A stretch of 64,000 nucleotides of DNA from Cellulomonas chengniuliangii (GTDB lineage: Bacteria > Actinomycetota > Actinomycetes > Actinomycetales > Cellulomonadaceae), in NCBI RefSeq assembly GCF_024508335.1, contig NZ_CP101988.1:3162001-3226000 (forward strand), in the 5' to 3' direction. A program made the position numbers and the translations under genes. This document shows positions 24,792 through 34,305 of the stretch, piece after piece; within the stretch, counting starts at the first letter, position 1, and the number at the start of each line of letters is the position of its first letter. The notes under the pieces are model-generated. The model did no database searches. It worked only from the letters and a program-made list of their open reading frames with translations, and was not told the origin of the DNA.

Positions 24792-26248
24792 GGGACCTCC
24801 ACCACCAGACGCGTGCCGGCCCCTGGAGGGCTGTCCAGGTCGAACGTGCCGTCCAGGGCCTCGACCCGTCCGCGTAGCCCTTCCAGGCCGCTGCCAGGCA
24901 GCTCGGAGGCGCCGCCCCGGCCGTCGTCGGCCACCTCGAGCCGCAGCCGGTCGTCGCGCGTGCGCACGACGAGGCGCACCGTGGCGGCGTCGGCGTGCCG
25001 GGCGGCGTTGGTCAGCGCCTCGGCGGCCACGAAGTAGGCGGCGGCCTGCGCGGCGGGCGAGCAGTCCGCGAGCGCGTCGGCGTCGGGCACGTCCACCTCG
25101 ACCGGCACCGGGCTGCGGGCCGCGAGCGCGGAGAGCGCCGCGTCGAGGCCGCGGTCGGTCAGCACGGCGGGATGGATGCCCCGCACGAGGTCGCGGAGCT
25201 CGGCCAGCACCTCCTTGACCTCGCGGTGGGCGTGGTCGATGGCGTCGCGGGCGGCATCGGGGTCGGCTGCCGCGGCGCGCTTCGCGGCGCCGAGCTCGAC
25301 GCCCAGGGCCACGAGCCGCTGCTGGGCTCCGTCGTGCAGGTCGCGCTCGATGCGCCGGCGCTCGGTGTCGGCGGCGCCCACGGCGCGGGTGCGGGTCTCG
25401 GTGAGGTGCTCGGCGCGGACCTGCGCCACCTCGACGCGCTCCTGCGCGGCGGCCGCCTGCTCCTGTGCCATCGCGGCCTGGGCGCGGGCCTCGTCGACGG
25501 CGCCGCGCTGCCCGGGGCCGAGCAGCGCCCGGGCGAGCCGGACGTGGGCCAGGGCCAGCGCCTGGCTCGCCCACGAGGTGACCCAGACCCCCATCACGCC
25601 TGCGGCCACCCAGGGTGTCACTTCGGCGGGCGTGAGGTCCGTCGCCGTGCTGTAGACCGGCAACGCCACCGCGGCCAACGAGCCGCCGAACCCTGCCCAC
25701 ACGACGGCTGCCTCGACCGAGACCAGCAGCAGCGCCACGGCGGCGTAGGCGATCGCGGCCCACCGCCGCCCGTCGGTGAGCAGCGCGAGGAACTGGCGCC
25801 ACACGCTGGCCGATCCGTGGCGCCGATGAGCCGGGGCGGGGATGCGCACGTGCAGCTGGGCTTCGAGGCGGGCCCGCTCGAGGGTTGCGAGCGGGCTGGT
25901 GGCCGCGAGCACCCCGGCGAGCAGTGGGATGCCCACACCCAGCACGGTGAGCACCAGGAACACGGGCACCACGGACAGCGCGACGACGCCCGCCAGCAGC
26001 AGCACGAAGAACCCGATGGCGACCTGGGAGACCGAGCGCCAGGTCGCGGCGGCCCACGGCGCCAGGATGAGCGCCTGCCCGCCGCGCAGAGCCGGGGCCA
26101 CCCGGTCGAGGTCGTCGCCGAGGCTGGTGTGCCGGGACACCAGGCTCGAGGGCGCTGCCGGAGGCGGCGTCACCGGGGGCGGGGCGTCGGGCGGCGGGAC
26201 GGCGCCCGACGCGGGGGCGGCCTGGGCCGCGCGGGTCGTGTTCTCCAT
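24779..26248 (-). CDS. Sensor histidine kinase, HisKA_3 family
   Basis: 489 residues. Proline-rich N-terminus, a putative sensor region with several membrane helices (about 70-260, in the manner of the Sensor/PspC-type kinases), a coiled-coil linker rich in Gln/Ala/Glu (about 270-320), the phosphorylated His in ERRRIERDLHDGAQQRL (about 325-340) and a HATPase with EALTNAARHADA and DDGRGG. Partner of the NarL-type regulator. ATG 26248 is chosen over the upstream frame because a TACCTT box ends 7 nt before it. Confidence 0.9.
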   Translation of the reverse strand: MENTTRAAQAAPASGAVPPPDAPPPVTPPPAAPSSLVSRHTSLGDDLDRVAPALRGGQALILAPWAAATWRSVSQVAIGFFVLLLAGVVALSVVPVFLVLTVLGVGIPLLAGVLAATSPLATLERARLEAQLHVRIPAPAHRRHGSASVWRQFLALLTDGRRWAAIAYAAVALLLVSVEAAVVWAGFGGSLAAVALPVYSTATDLTPAEVTPWVAAGVMGVWVTSWASQALALAHVRLARALLGPGQRGAVDEARAQAAMAQEQAAAAQERVEVAQVRAEHLTETRTRAVGAADTERRRIERDLHDGAQQRLVALGVELGAAKRAAAADPDAARDAIDHAHREVKEVLAELRDLVRGIHPAVLTDRGLDAALSALAARSPVPVEVDVPDADALADCSPAAQAAAYFVAAEALTNAARHADAATVRLVVRTRDDRLRLEVADDGRGGASELPGSGLEGLRGRVEALDGTFDLDSPPGAGTRLVVEVPCAS

Positions 26249-26255
26249 GAAGACG

Positions 26256-26261
26256 AAGGTA
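26256..26261 (-). promoter_or_regulatory. -10 box of the two-component/DUF4097 operon
   Basis: TACCTT on the minus strand, 7 nt before ATG 26248. Confidence 0.55.
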
Positions 26262-26351
26262 GGGCCGCTGACCTGCGCGATCCCAGCCTGCCCGCCCACC
26301 GTTCCGGGGTGGGGTTGTCCCTACCTCGACCGCTGCGACGGCCGGCGCGCG

Positions 26352-26388
26352 CACGAGGGGCCGGCCCGTGGCGGACCGGCCCCTCGTG
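26352..26388 (-). terminator. Stem-loop terminator after the GH48 gene
   Basis: A perfect 13-bp stem CACGAGGGGCCGG / CCGGCCCCTCGTG with an 11-nt loop, 27 nt below the stop codon of the cellulase. No T-run. Confidence 0.8.
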
Positions 26389-26415
26389 GTGGCGCCTGTG
26401 GTGCTCAGCCGGACG

Positions 26416-29394
26416 TCAGCCGCACGCGGCGCCGTTGACCGTGAACGCGGACGGCGCCGTGTTCGTGCCGGTGTGCGAGCCGTTGAACCCGATCTCGACG
26501 CTCGCACCCGCCGCCAGGCTGCCGTTCCAGGCGGCGTTGGTGGCGGTCACCTGCGTGCCGGACTGCGACCAGTTCGCGCTCCAGCCCTGGGTGACCTGCT
26601 GGCCGGACGGGAACGCGAAGCCGAGCGTCCAGCTCGACAGCGCGGCCGTGCCCGTGTTGGTGACCTTGACCGAGGCGGTGAACCCGGTGTTCCAGCTGTT
26701 GGCGGTGTACGCCACCGTGCAGCTGGCGGTCGGGGTCGCCGCACTGGTCGTGACCGACAGGGCCGTGGACGGCGCCGAGACGTTCCCGGCCGCGTCCTTG
26801 GCCCGCACCGTGTACGAGTACGCCGTCGAGGCCGTCAGGCCCGTGTCGGTGTACGTCGTGCCCGTGGCCGTGCCCACCAGCGTCGTGCCGCGGTACACGT
26901 CGTACCCGGTCACGCCGACCGCGTCGGTCGACGCCGTCCAGGACAACGACACGCTCGTCGCCGTCTTCGATGGCGATGTCAGCCCTGTGGGGACGGTCGG
27001 GGCCGTGGTGTCGCCGCCCGTCCCCGCGCTGGTCGTGACCGACAGGGCCGTGGACGGCGCCGAGACGTTCCCGGCCGCGTCCTTGGCCCGCACCGTGTAC
27101 GAGTACGCCGTCGACGCCGTCAGGCCCGTGTCGGTGTACGTCGTGCCCGTCGCCGTGCCCACCAGCGTGGTCCCCCGGTACACGTCATACCCGGTGACCC
27201 CCACCGCGTCGGTCGACGCGGTCCAGGACAACGACACGCTCGTCGCCGTCTTCGACGGCGACGTCAGGCCCGTGGGGACCGTCGGGGCCGTGGTGTCGGG
27301 AGTGGCGGGCGTGCCCAGCAGCCGGTCGTAGTCGGCCATCGCCGTGGCGATCGCGGCCTGCGCCCAGAACCGGTGGTAGTTGAACGTCGGCGCGGGGCCG
27401 CCGTCCAGGTACGCCTGGACCTTGGGCCAGTCCGGGTCGTCCTTGTACCAGGAGCGGATGTCCAGGAAGCTCACGCCCGGCTTGATGACGTCGCCGTTGG
27501 GCATCGTGCCCGTCCAGCCCTGCGGCACGTACACGCCGTCGCCGGTGGTGGAGGTCATGACGTCGTCGAACCGCTTGTAGTCCTCGCGGGTCTCCGTGGT
27601 GGAGATGCCCTTGTCGTCGCGGTTGTTCTCCCACATGACGTCGAGCAGCGCCTTCGCCGTGGACTTCGCGGCCGCGTCGCCCGACTTGGCGCCGTAGTAG
27701 GTGAGCAGCTTGGCGTAGTCGCCGGCGATGCCGACGTCCTGACCGGTGTCGACGACCGTCACGTGCAGCCCGGCGTTGCCGCCCGGGCTGGTGGCGTTCC
27801 AGGTGTCCGGCTGGCCGGACCAGCCCAGCGTCGCCGGGATGGACCACGTGCCGTCCGCGTTGACCTCCGTGTGCGCGATGGCCCACGGCACCCACTTGTC
27901 CAGCAGCTTCTTGGCGCGGGCGTCACCGGTCGCGTAGTAGAGCTCCGCGACGCGCTCCATGGACCACACCTGCATGCCGAACCACTGGTTGCTGGGCGGG
28001 TCGCTGTACACGGGCGCGACCTGGTAGCCCATGCCGTAGAACGTCGAGGTCCCCGCGGGCGGTGTGCCGTACCCGCCGCCCCAGCTGTTCGTGGCGCCAC
28101 CGGCGATGCCGCCCTCGGCGGACTGCAGCCACTGGTAGAACTCGAGCTGCCGGTCCAAGGACTTGGACCAGTCGTCCTTCGCGGTGGGCGACTTGGGCGT
28201 CAGCACCGAGACGTTCGACAGCGCCCACGCGGACATCGGGTTCTGGTAGCCGAAGTGGCTCGCGCTCGAGCCGATCCGCCAGGCCCAGCCCGCGGAGGTG
28301 TCCGTCGCGCCGCCCCAGGCGTAGTACCAGGACTGCAGGTAGTGCGCGCTGTCCCGCCCGGTGCCGGCGGCGCAGCTGGGCGCCGTGCAGCCGATCTTCT
28401 TGAAGTACTTGTCGAACAGCGAGTACCGCAGGTAGTCGCCCATCTTGGCGGCCTTGGCCACCGTCGCGGCGATCTTCGACTCGTTGCCCTGCTCCGTGGC
28501 CCACGTGTGCGCCCAGTACGCGGCCTCGATGGCGCGGGCGTCGGCGTCAGGGGCGTTGGTGAACTTCCACTGCTTGGCGTAGCTGGCGTCCTGGGTGAAC
28601 AGGTCGAGGAACCCGTTCGTGCCGCCGTACCGGAAGTTGTCGCAGGACGGCTGGGTGATGGTCTCCCAGACGGACTCCTGGGTGCCGCGCTGGAACGTGT
28701 TGATATACGAGGTTCCGGTGGACGCGGGGCCGGTGTTGCAGCCGCCGCCCGGGCTGCCGCCGAAGCCGTACTTGTTGTCGACGTCGGCGATCCAGTGCAT
28801 GCCGTAGACGTCCGACGTGCCGTACGTCGACCTGAGCTCCGCGCCGATCGGGTCGACGCCGGAGGCCACGCCCGAGTTGATGGCCGACGGGTACTTGCTG
28901 GGGTGGTCGTACTCGGCCGCGAACGTCGCCGGCTTCGACGGGTCGTAGAAGGAGTTCGTCGGCTGATCCGCGGCCTGCGGGATCATGTACCTCTCCATCG
29001 TGGTCCACGCGGCGTTGAACGGCTCCCAGTCACCGGTGACCTGGCCGTAGCTCGCCTCGAGCCACATCCAGAAGCTGTACGCCTCCGACGTGGTCTCGTG
29101 CCCGTAGTCGGGCGCCTCCACGATGAGCGTCTCGATCGAGTGGTACGGGATGCCCTGCGGGCTGAAGTAGCCGTTCGCGGGGTCGTGGATCTCGTTGTAC
29201 AGGTCGAGGAAGCGCTGGGCGTACTCGGTGGAGGCGGTGGTGACCGCGGATTTCATGGGTGGCGCGGCGACGACCGCCGCTGGCGCGGGTGGCGCCGCGA
29301 GCGCGGGCCCCATCCCCGCGAGGGCGACGCACGACGCCGCGCCCACAGCGGCCAAGGCCAGCCAGGGCGAGCGCCGACGGGTGAGTCCAGACAC
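26416..29394 (-). CDS. Secreted GH48 cellobiohydrolase with two FN3 and a CBM2
   Basis: 992 residues. Signal peptide (1-34: RRR, hydrophobic core, ALAA), GH48 catalytic domain (about 52-690), FN3 (about 700-790), FN3 (about 795-885), CBM2 (about 890-992, with flanking cysteines and three exposed Trp). GH48 enzymes are processive cellulases acting from reducing ends; [10 protein letters not shown] near residue 100 holds the likely acid residue. The layout resembles Cel48A/CbhB of Cellulomonas fimi but with two FN3 modules. The GTG start has AAAGGGAG 5 nt upstream, which excludes the in-frame ATG 18 codons earlier. It stands alone between two terminator-like hairpins. Confidence 0.95.
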   Translation of the reverse strand: MSGLTRRRSPWLALAAVGAASCVALAGMGPALAAPPAPAAVVAAPPMKSAVTTASTEYAQRFLDLYNEIHDPANGYFSPQGIPYHSIETLIVEAPDYGHETTSEAYSFWMWLEASYGQVTGDWEPFNAAWTTMERYMIPQAADQPTNSFYDPSKPATFAAEYDHPSKYPSAINSGVASGVDPIGAELRSTYGTSDVYGMHWIADVDNKYGFGGSPGGGCNTGPASTGTSYINTFQRGTQESVWETITQPSCDNFRYGGTNGFLDLFTQDASYAKQWKFTNAPDADARAIEAAYWAHTWATEQGNESKIAATVAKAAKMGDYLRYSLFDKYFKKIGCTAPSCAAGTGRDSAHYLQSWYYAWGGATDTSAGWAWRIGSSASHFGYQNPMSAWALSNVSVLTPKSPTAKDDWSKSLDRQLEFYQWLQSAEGGIAGGATNSWGGGYGTPPAGTSTFYGMGYQVAPVYSDPPSNQWFGMQVWSMERVAELYYATGDARAKKLLDKWVPWAIAHTEVNADGTWSIPATLGWSGQPDTWNATSPGGNAGLHVTVVDTGQDVGIAGDYAKLLTYYGAKSGDAAAKSTAKALLDVMWENNRDDKGISTTETREDYKRFDDVMTSTTGDGVYVPQGWTGTMPNGDVIKPGVSFLDIRSWYKDDPDWPKVQAYLDGGPAPTFNYHRFWAQAAIATAMADYDRLLGTPATPDTTAPTVPTGLTSPSKTATSVSLSWTASTDAVGVTGYDVYRGTTLVGTATGTTYTDTGLTASTAYSYTVRAKDAAGNVSAPSTALSVTTSAGTGGDTTAPTVPTGLTSPSKTATSVSLSWTASTDAVGVTGYDVYRGTTLVGTATGTTYTDTGLTASTAYSYTVRAKDAAGNVSAPSTALSVTTSAATPTASCTVAYTANSWNTGFTASVKVTNTGTAALSSWTLGFAFPSGQQVTQGWSANWSQSGTQVTATNAAWNGSLAAGASVEIGFNGSHTGTNTAPSAFTVNGAACG
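26743..27297 (-). repeat. Tandem FN3-coding repeats in the GH48 gene
   Basis: Two copies (27297 down to about 27028 and 27012 down to about 26743), spaced 285 bp. By eye I count about 15 base differences over roughly 270 bp, none changing an amino acid, so about 91 residues are identical. Confidence 0.85.
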
Positions 29395-29574
29395 GAGAGC
29401 TCCCTTTCTCCGAAGGACGCGCAGCCGTCCCCCGACGACCAGGAGCACGGGCTACGGACACGCTGAAGACGCGCCCCGCGGGCGCGTCGAGGTGGCGAGC
29501 GCGATCAGCTGCGTCGTCCTGCGCACCGGGCGGGGGGGCTGCGTCGCCCAGGGCCGCGTCGGTGCGCCCAGCGG

Positions 29575-29611
29575 GCGACAGGACCCACCCTCAGCAGGCA
29601 GGTCCTGTCGC
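29575..29611 (-). terminator. Inverted repeat after the first ABC transporter operon
   Basis: Perfect 11-bp arms GCGACAGGACC / GGTCCTGTCGC around 15 nt, 54 nt below the permease stop. It probably ends the ABC operon; it also lies about 180 bp upstream of the GH48 start, so an operator role is not excluded. Confidence 0.55.
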
Positions 29612-29664
29612 ACCAGTCCGTGAAGCGTTTCGGGAAGAGGGGCGCCGCCGTCCGGCGCCAGCCG

Positions 29665-30465
29665 TCAGGTCCAGCGGAAGAGCTTGGCCGAGATCGGCAC
29701 CAGCAGCACCGTCCACCCCGCCATCACGGCGAGCTCCACGCCCGGGAACGCCTGCCCGTACCAGCCGGCCGCCAGCGCCTGCGACGCGGCGCCCAGCGGG
29801 GTCCAGGCGCTGATCGTCTGCACCACGTCCGGCATGAGCGGCAGCGGCATCCACACCCCGGCGAAGAACAGGGACACGAAGTACACCGTCATGCCGATGC
29901 CCGTGGCGCCGCCCACCGAGCCCACCCGGGCCGCGATCAGGCAGCCCACCGCGAGCGACGACGCGGCCGCCAGGACGAACGCCAGGAGGACCACCAACGG
30001 GTCGGCGGGCATGGACACGTCGAGGACGACGAGCCCTGCGAGGACCGTCAGAACGGCCGCGACGACCAGCGTCGCCCCCAGCACCGTCAGCTGGGCGGTG
30101 AGCAGCCGGGAGGCGGGCATCGGCGTGGTGGACAGCCGGCGCAGGACCCCCTTCTCCCGGTAGCCGACCACCACGGCGGGCAGCGTGGAGTACGCGACCG
30201 TGCCGATCGCGAGGGCCAGCACGGTGGGCGTGTACGCCGTGATGCCGTTGATCTGGGAGAGCACGGGGTCGCTGTCGTCGAACGGCAGGTCGGCCCACGG
30301 CATCAGCAGCCCGAGGGCGAGGAGCAGCACCACGGGGAACAGCACGGCGAAGAACCACGCGGAGGGCTGGCGCCCGAAGATGCGGGCCTCGCTCACCACC
30401 AGGCGGGTCAGGGCTCGCCGGCGGTTGGCGGTGGCAGGGGCGGTGGGAGTGGCGGTGGCAGACAT
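29665..30465 (-). CDS. ABC-2 type transporter permease
   Basis: 266 residues with six membrane helices between about 38 and 260 and the ABC-2 permease block REKGVLRRLSTTPMPASRLL near residue 110. ATG 30465 is 1 nt after the stop of the ATPase gene, so the two form an exporter of the drug/lantibiotic type. The substrate cannot be read from the sequence. Confidence 0.88.
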   Translation of the reverse strand: MSATATPTAPATANRRRALTRLVVSEARIFGRQPSAWFFAVLFPVVLLLALGLLMPWADLPFDDSDPVLSQINGITAYTPTVLALAIGTVAYSTLPAVVVGYREKGVLRRLSTTPMPASRLLTAQLTVLGATLVVAAVLTVLAGLVVLDVSMPADPLVVLLAFVLAAASSLAVGCLIAARVGSVGGATGIGMTVYFVSLFFAGVWMPLPLMPDVVQTISAWTPLGAASQALAAGWYGQAFPGVELAVMAGWTVLLVPISAKLFRWT

Positions 30466-30466
30466 G

Positions 30467-31468
30467 TCAGACCTCCGACGGGGTGGTCGCGGACGTGGTG
30501 GTCGCAGCCGGTGCGGTGGCGCTGGGCGCCGAGGCGCCGGGCGGGTCCCCGGCACGGTCGTGCGTGGTGAGCGTCACGAACGCGTCGTCGAGCGTGCCGC
30601 CCTCGACGCGCACGGTGTCCGCCGCGACGCCGCGGGACGCGAGCGCGACCAGGACGTCCTGCACGACTGTCCCGGCGCCGCGGACGTCGTACTCCCCCGC
30701 CGGGTCCGGCCCGTGGGCCGAGGTGACCGTGGGCAGCGCCTCGAGGTCCTCGGTCGGCACGGGCGCCGAGGCGCGGAACCGCAGGTGCTGGCCGCCGCTC
30801 GCCGCCTCGGCCACCTCGGCAGGCGTGCCGGTGGCGATGACCCGGCCGGAGTCGATGAGCACCACCCGGTCGCAGAGCCGCTCGGCCTCCTCCATGAAGT
30901 GCGTGACCAGCAACACCGTGACCCCGCGCTCCCGGATCCGCTCGATCAGGCCCCAGGTGTCGCGGCGGGCCTGCGGGTCGAGCCCCGTGGTCAGCTCGTC
31001 GAGCACGGCGATCTGGGGATTGCCGACCAGCGCGAGAGCCACGGAGAGACGCTGTTTCTGACCGCCGGAGAGCTGGTCGAACTTCGCGCCGGCGCGGTCG
31101 GTGAGGCCGAGGTCGGCGAGCAGCTCGGCCGGGTCGGCGGGGTCCGCGTAGAACGAGGCGTACAGGTCCATCGCCTCGCGGACGGTGATCTTCGCGGGCA
31201 GCTCGCTCTCCTGGAGCTGCATGCCGAGCACTTCCTTGACACGCGCCTTATCGGCCTGTGGGTCCATGCCCAGCACCCGGACGCGTCCGGAGTCGGGCGC
31301 CCGGAGGCCCGCCAAGCACTCCACCGTGGTGGTCTTGCCGGCGCCGTTGGGACCCAGGATGCCCACGATCTCCCCGCGGGCGACGGTGAGGCTGACGTCC
31401 TCCACGGCCACCTTGCTGCCGTAGGCCTTGCGCAGGTTCTCCACCTGGATCACGGGTGTCGGCTCCAT
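30467..31468 (-). CDS. ABC transporter ATP-binding protein
   Basis: 333 residues. Walker A GPNGAGKTT (about 39-47), Q-loop, signature LSGGQKQRLS, Walker B IAVLDELTTGLD and switch histidine in VTHFMEEAERL. The C-terminal 100 residues form the DrrA/CcmA-type extension plus an Ala/Thr/Pro-rich tail. Partner of the permease directly downstream. ABC-2 exporters of this type often remove antibiotics or lipids. Confidence 0.9.
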   Translation of the reverse strand: MEPTPVIQVENLRKAYGSKVAVEDVSLTVARGEIVGILGPNGAGKTTTVECLAGLRAPDSGRVRVLGMDPQADKARVKEVLGMQLQESELPAKITVREAMDLYASFYADPADPAELLADLGLTDRAGAKFDQLSGGQKQRLSVALALVGNPQIAVLDELTTGLDPQARRDTWGLIERIRERGVTVLLVTHFMEEAERLCDRVVLIDSGRVIATGTPAEVAEAASGGQHLRFRASAPVPTEDLEALPTVTSAHGPDPAGEYDVRGAGTVVQDVLVALASRGVAADTVRVEGGTLDDAFVTLTTHDRAGDPPGASAPSATAPAATTTSATTPSEV

Positions 31469-31543
31469 GTCGGACTCCTTTCGTTGCGGCGGTCGGAACT
31501 GGGAGGTGCGATGTGCGGCGCGCGCCGGGGCGCGGGCCTGCGC

Positions 31544-32335
31544 TCAGAGGTTGGGCTTGCCCAGTGCGGCGCCCCGGGTGAGCCGCCCGAAGACCGCGAG
31601 CGTGATCGCGATGACGACGGCGCAGGCGGCGGCGCGCAGGGCCAGGCCGCCGGCTGAGCCGATGTCCCACACCCCGCCCTCCCCGACGACGGGAAGAGAG
31701 ATCGGGCCGATGGCGTAGGAGACCAGCAGCCCGGCCGCGAAGATCGGCGCGACGGTCAGCGGGAGCGCCAGGGTGCCCCACCAGCCGCCGGCCCGGTAGT
31801 AGACGATGCCCACGAGCAGGCCGCTGGCGGTGGCTGCGGCGGCGGTCATCGTCAGCGAGCTCAGCAGCGGCCCGATGTCGCTCGTGGACGAGGTGATGTC
31901 CAACCCGCTGTCGGTGAGCGTCTGCGGCCAGCCCGCGGCGTTGTAGACCACGCGCTCGACCTGCAGCAGCCCTACCAGGACGGCGGCGTACGCGGCCCCG
32001 AGGATGAGGGCGACCACCGCCGACGCTGCCGCGAACGACCGGCGGGTCATGCCGGCGGCGACGTGCGGGGTAAGCGTGCTCGTGACCGTCAGGACCATCA
32101 TCGAGAACGGGAACCAGAGCGTCCCCTGCCGCGCGAACTGCACGATGCTGGTCTCGACCGTGCCGAAGGACGCCACCAGGACGGTGGCCAGGATCACGCC
32201 GGTCAGGATGACGCCCCAGAACCAGGCCCCCAGGACGAGCTGCATGCCGAGCTGGTGCTGGATCGTGCGGACGAACGGGCTGCGACGCACGGCCCGGGAG
32301 CCCGGGCGGGCGGTGGCGGCGACTGCGGCGGTCAT
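31544..32335 (-). CDS. ABC transporter membrane subunit
   Basis: 263 residues with six hydrophobic helices and a basic end. No strong family signature, but the position directly after a YtrB-like ATPase (ATGA-type overlap at 32332-32335) and the YtrA regulator upstream identifies it as the permease of that system. Two polar loops (near residues 150-160 and 225-235) lie between helices. Confidence 0.7.
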   Translation of the reverse strand: MTAAVAATARPGSRAVRRSPFVRTIQHQLGMQLVLGAWFWGVILTGVILATVLVASFGTVETSIVQFARQGTLWFPFSMMVLTVTSTLTPHVAAGMTRRSFAAASAVVALILGAAYAAVLVGLLQVERVVYNAAGWPQTLTDSGLDITSSTSDIGPLLSSLTMTAAAATASGLLVGIVYYRAGGWWGTLALPLTVAPIFAAGLLVSYAIGPISLPVVGEGGVWDIGSAGGLALRAAACAVVIAITLAVFGRLTRGAALGKPNL

Positions 32336-33252
32336 CGGGGCGCCTCGGTCTTCCGGTCGGAGCGCGCGCCCGCCACGGCGGGCTGCGCGGTCAGGTGGAC
32401 GAAGAGGTCTTGCAGGTCGACGGGCCCCAGCTCGACGCCGAGCTCGCGCGCGTGTGCGACGTCGCCGGGCCGGGGGTCGCCGAACACGGTGAGCCGGAGC
32501 GTGGGGCCGAGCTCCTGTCGGCCGACGACGTCCCGCCCGAGGGCGAACGCCGTCGCGGCCGCGGCAGGCCCGGTGACCGTGGTCCCGCGCGAGCGCAGCT
32601 CGTCGGCGCCCTCGGCCAGGAGCACCGTGCCGTCGCGGAGGATCACGACGTCCTCGAACATCTTGTCGATCTCGTCGATCAGGTGGCTCGACAGCACGAT
32701 CGTGCGGGGGTGCTCGAGGTAGTCCGCGAGCAGCGCGTCGTAGAAGGCGTAGCGGGACGGGGCGTCCATCCCCAGGTACACCTCGTCCAGCATGGTGAGC
32801 TCGGTGCGGACGGCGATGCCCAGGGACGCGCTCAACGCGGACCGCTGGCCGCGGGAGAGCGACGACCGCTTGGCGCAGGGGTCGATCTGGAACGTGTCCA
32901 GCAGCCGCTCCGCGAGGTCACGGTCGAAGCGCGGGCGGGCGCCCTCGAGGTAGTCCAGCGAGGCGGTCACGCGATCGTCGAGCCAGTCGCCGCCCTCCCG
33001 GACCAGGCCGACGCCCGCCATCACCCGAGGGTTCTCCCACGGGTCCTCGCCGTCCACGAGCACGCTGCCGGAGGTGGGCCGGCGGAACGCCGCGATCACG
33101 GAGAGCAGGGTCGTCTTGCCTGTGCCGTTCCGCCCGAGCAGGCCGGTGATGGTCCCGGGGGCGATCTCGAGGCTCACCTGGTCCAGGGCGGTCTCGGCGC
33201 CGTAGCGCACGGTGAGGTCCTGGACCTGGACGCCGAAGCCGGTGCCGGTCAT
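32332..33252 (-). CDS. ABC transporter ATP-binding protein, YtrB-like
   Basis: 306 residues. Walker A GRNGTGKTT (about 38-46), signature variant LSRGQRSALS, Walker B LTMLDEVYLGMD, switch His in LSSHLIDEIDK. The order GntR regulator-ATPase-permease is the ytr arrangement, which in Bacillus responds to cell-wall antibiotics. The start ATG overlaps the regulator stop. Confidence 0.87.
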   Translation of the reverse strand: MTGTGFGVQVQDLTVRYGAETALDQVSLEIAPGTITGLLGRNGTGKTTLLSVIAAFRRPTSGSVLVDGEDPWENPRVMAGVGLVREGGDWLDDRVTASLDYLEGARPRFDRDLAERLLDTFQIDPCAKRSSLSRGQRSALSASLGIAVRTELTMLDEVYLGMDAPSRYAFYDALLADYLEHPRTIVLSSHLIDEIDKMFEDVVILRDGTVLLAEGADELRSRGTTVTGPAAAATAFALGRDVVGRQELGPTLRLTVFGDPRPGDVAHARELGVELGPVDLQDLFVHLTAQPAVAGARSDRKTEAPR

Positions 33253-33686
33253 GGCTGTCCTCCGGTGCTGTCGTGCGTGCTGTGGTGGGTGGCGGCGTCG
33301 GGGGCTGCGGCCGGCGGCTGCGCGGCCGCGTCGAGCCGGATCCGGGCGATGACGTCCTCGAGGTCGATGCCGAGCCTGCGGGCCTCGTTCACCGCGGGGT
33401 CGAGCACGTCGGCGAAGAACCGCTCCCGGCCGCGGGCCGCGAGGGCTGCGCGGGCGCCCGTGGCGACGAACATCCCGACGCCGCGCCGCTTGTAGAGCAC
33501 GCCCTCGTCGACGAGCTCGGAGAAGGCCTTCGCCGCGGTGGCGGGGTTGATGCGGTAGGTCGTCGCGTACTGGGTCGTCGACATGACCTGGTCCTCCTCC
33601 TTCAGCGCGCCATCGAGGATGTCGTCGCGGATCTGGTCGGCGATCTGCAGGTAGATGGGGTCCCGGCCGTCGAAGATGGCGTTCAC
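33249..33686 (-). CDS. GntR-family regulator, YtrA type
   Basis: 145 residues: winged helix (about 10-75: PIYLQIADQIRDDI and TQYATTYRINPATAAKAF) and a short C-terminal dimerisation helix pair, the size of the YtrA subfamily. It likely represses its own ABC operon. The start GTG 33686 has GAGAGGG close upstream. An inverted repeat, GTGGTTC-N14-GAACCAC, lies 18 nt above the start. Confidence 0.88.
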   Translation of the reverse strand: MNAIFDGRDPIYLQIADQIRDDILDGALKEEDQVMSTTQYATTYRINPATAAKAFSELVDEGVLYKRRGVGMFVATGARAALAARGRERFFADVLDPAVNEARRLGIDLEDVIARIRLDAAAQPPAAAPDAATHHSTHDSTGGQP

Positions 33687-33703
33687 CCCTCTCGGTTCGT
33701 TCA

Positions 33704-33731
33704 GTGGTTCGTTACTCCACTAATGAACCAC
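33704..33731. promoter_or_regulatory. Candidate operator of the YtrA-type regulator
   Basis: Perfect 7-bp arms GTGGTTC / GAACCAC with a 14-nt spacer, between the regulator start (33686) and the soxR promoter. Nested AGTGG / CCACT arms share the left half. Confidence 0.5.
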
Positions 33732-33771
33732 AGCACCGGGAGGCGCGCAAGAGGCAGGCCATGAGGCCGCG

Positions 33772-33802
33772 TTGACCTCATGCCGAGTTGAGGTTCTACG
33801 TT
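33772..33802 (+). promoter_or_regulatory. soxR promoter with 19-bp spacer
   Basis: -35 TTGACC (33772-33777) and -10 TACGTT (33797-33802) are separated by 19 bp, the long spacer typical of promoters activated by MerR-family proteins. Confidence 0.75.
33776..33793. promoter_or_regulatory. SoxR box in the soxR promoter
   Basis: CCTCATGCCGAGTTGAGG, 18 bp, close to the SoxR consensus CCTCAAG-N4-CTTGAGG, inside the -35/-10 spacer of soxR. It points to autoregulation. Confidence 0.75.
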
Positions 33803-33833
33803 GTCGGGTCCAGGTCACCTTCGAGGAGGGCGC

Positions 33834-34283
33834 ATGCACTCACGGGACGCGCTGTCGGTCGGCGAGATGAGCAGGCGCACCGGTTTGGCGGTGTCCGCGC
33901 TGCACTTCTACGAGCGGCACGGCCTCATCGCCTCGTCCCGCACCGCGGGCAACCAACGCCGCTACCCCCGGCACATGCTGCGCCGCATCTCCCTGATCCT
34001 CGTGGCCAAACGCCTCGGCATCCCGCTGAGCGAGGTCGCGGAGGCCTTCGCTGGGCTTCCCATGGGCTCCGAGCCCAGCACCGAGGACTGGAAGCGGGTC
34101 TCCCGGGTGTGGAAGGTCCGCCTCGAGGAGCGGCGGCACGCCATCCTGCAGCTCGAGAAGGAGCTCGTCGGCTGCATCGGGTGCGGGTGCCTGTCGATGC
34201 GATCGTGCGACCTGCTTAACCCTGGCGACGTGCTCGGCTCCCGAGGCAGCGGGCCGGTCCGACTGGGGCCCGCTGCCCCCTGA
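33834..34283 (+). CDS. soxR: SoxR, [2Fe-2S] redox regulator
   Basis: 149 residues. MerR-type helix-turn-helix (5-75: VSALHFYERHGLI, RTAGNQRRY), dimerisation helix, then the iron-sulfur cysteines C114-x2-C117-x-C119-x5-C125, exactly the SoxR pattern. SoxR is activated when redox-cycling compounds oxidise its cluster. ATG 33834 has GAGGAGG 6 nt before it; the longer frame from 33801 would start inside the -10 box. It is convergent with the transketolase operon, whose promoter carries a similar SoxR box. Confidence 0.93.
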   Translation: MHSRDALSVGEMSRRTGLAVSALHFYERHGLIASSRTAGNQRRYPRHMLRRISLILVAKRLGIPLSEVAEAFAGLPMGSEPSTEDWKRVSRVWKVRLEERRHAILQLEKELVGCIGCGCLSMRSCDLLNPGDVLGSRGSGPVRLGPAAP

Positions 34284-34305
34284 GCCTGCTGGGCCCACCC
34301 ACCGG

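Noticed and set aside
26368-29466. A 1032-codon open frame antisense to the GH48 gene
   Set aside because: It is a shadow of the GC-rich codon pattern of the cellulase. The protein has no family features.
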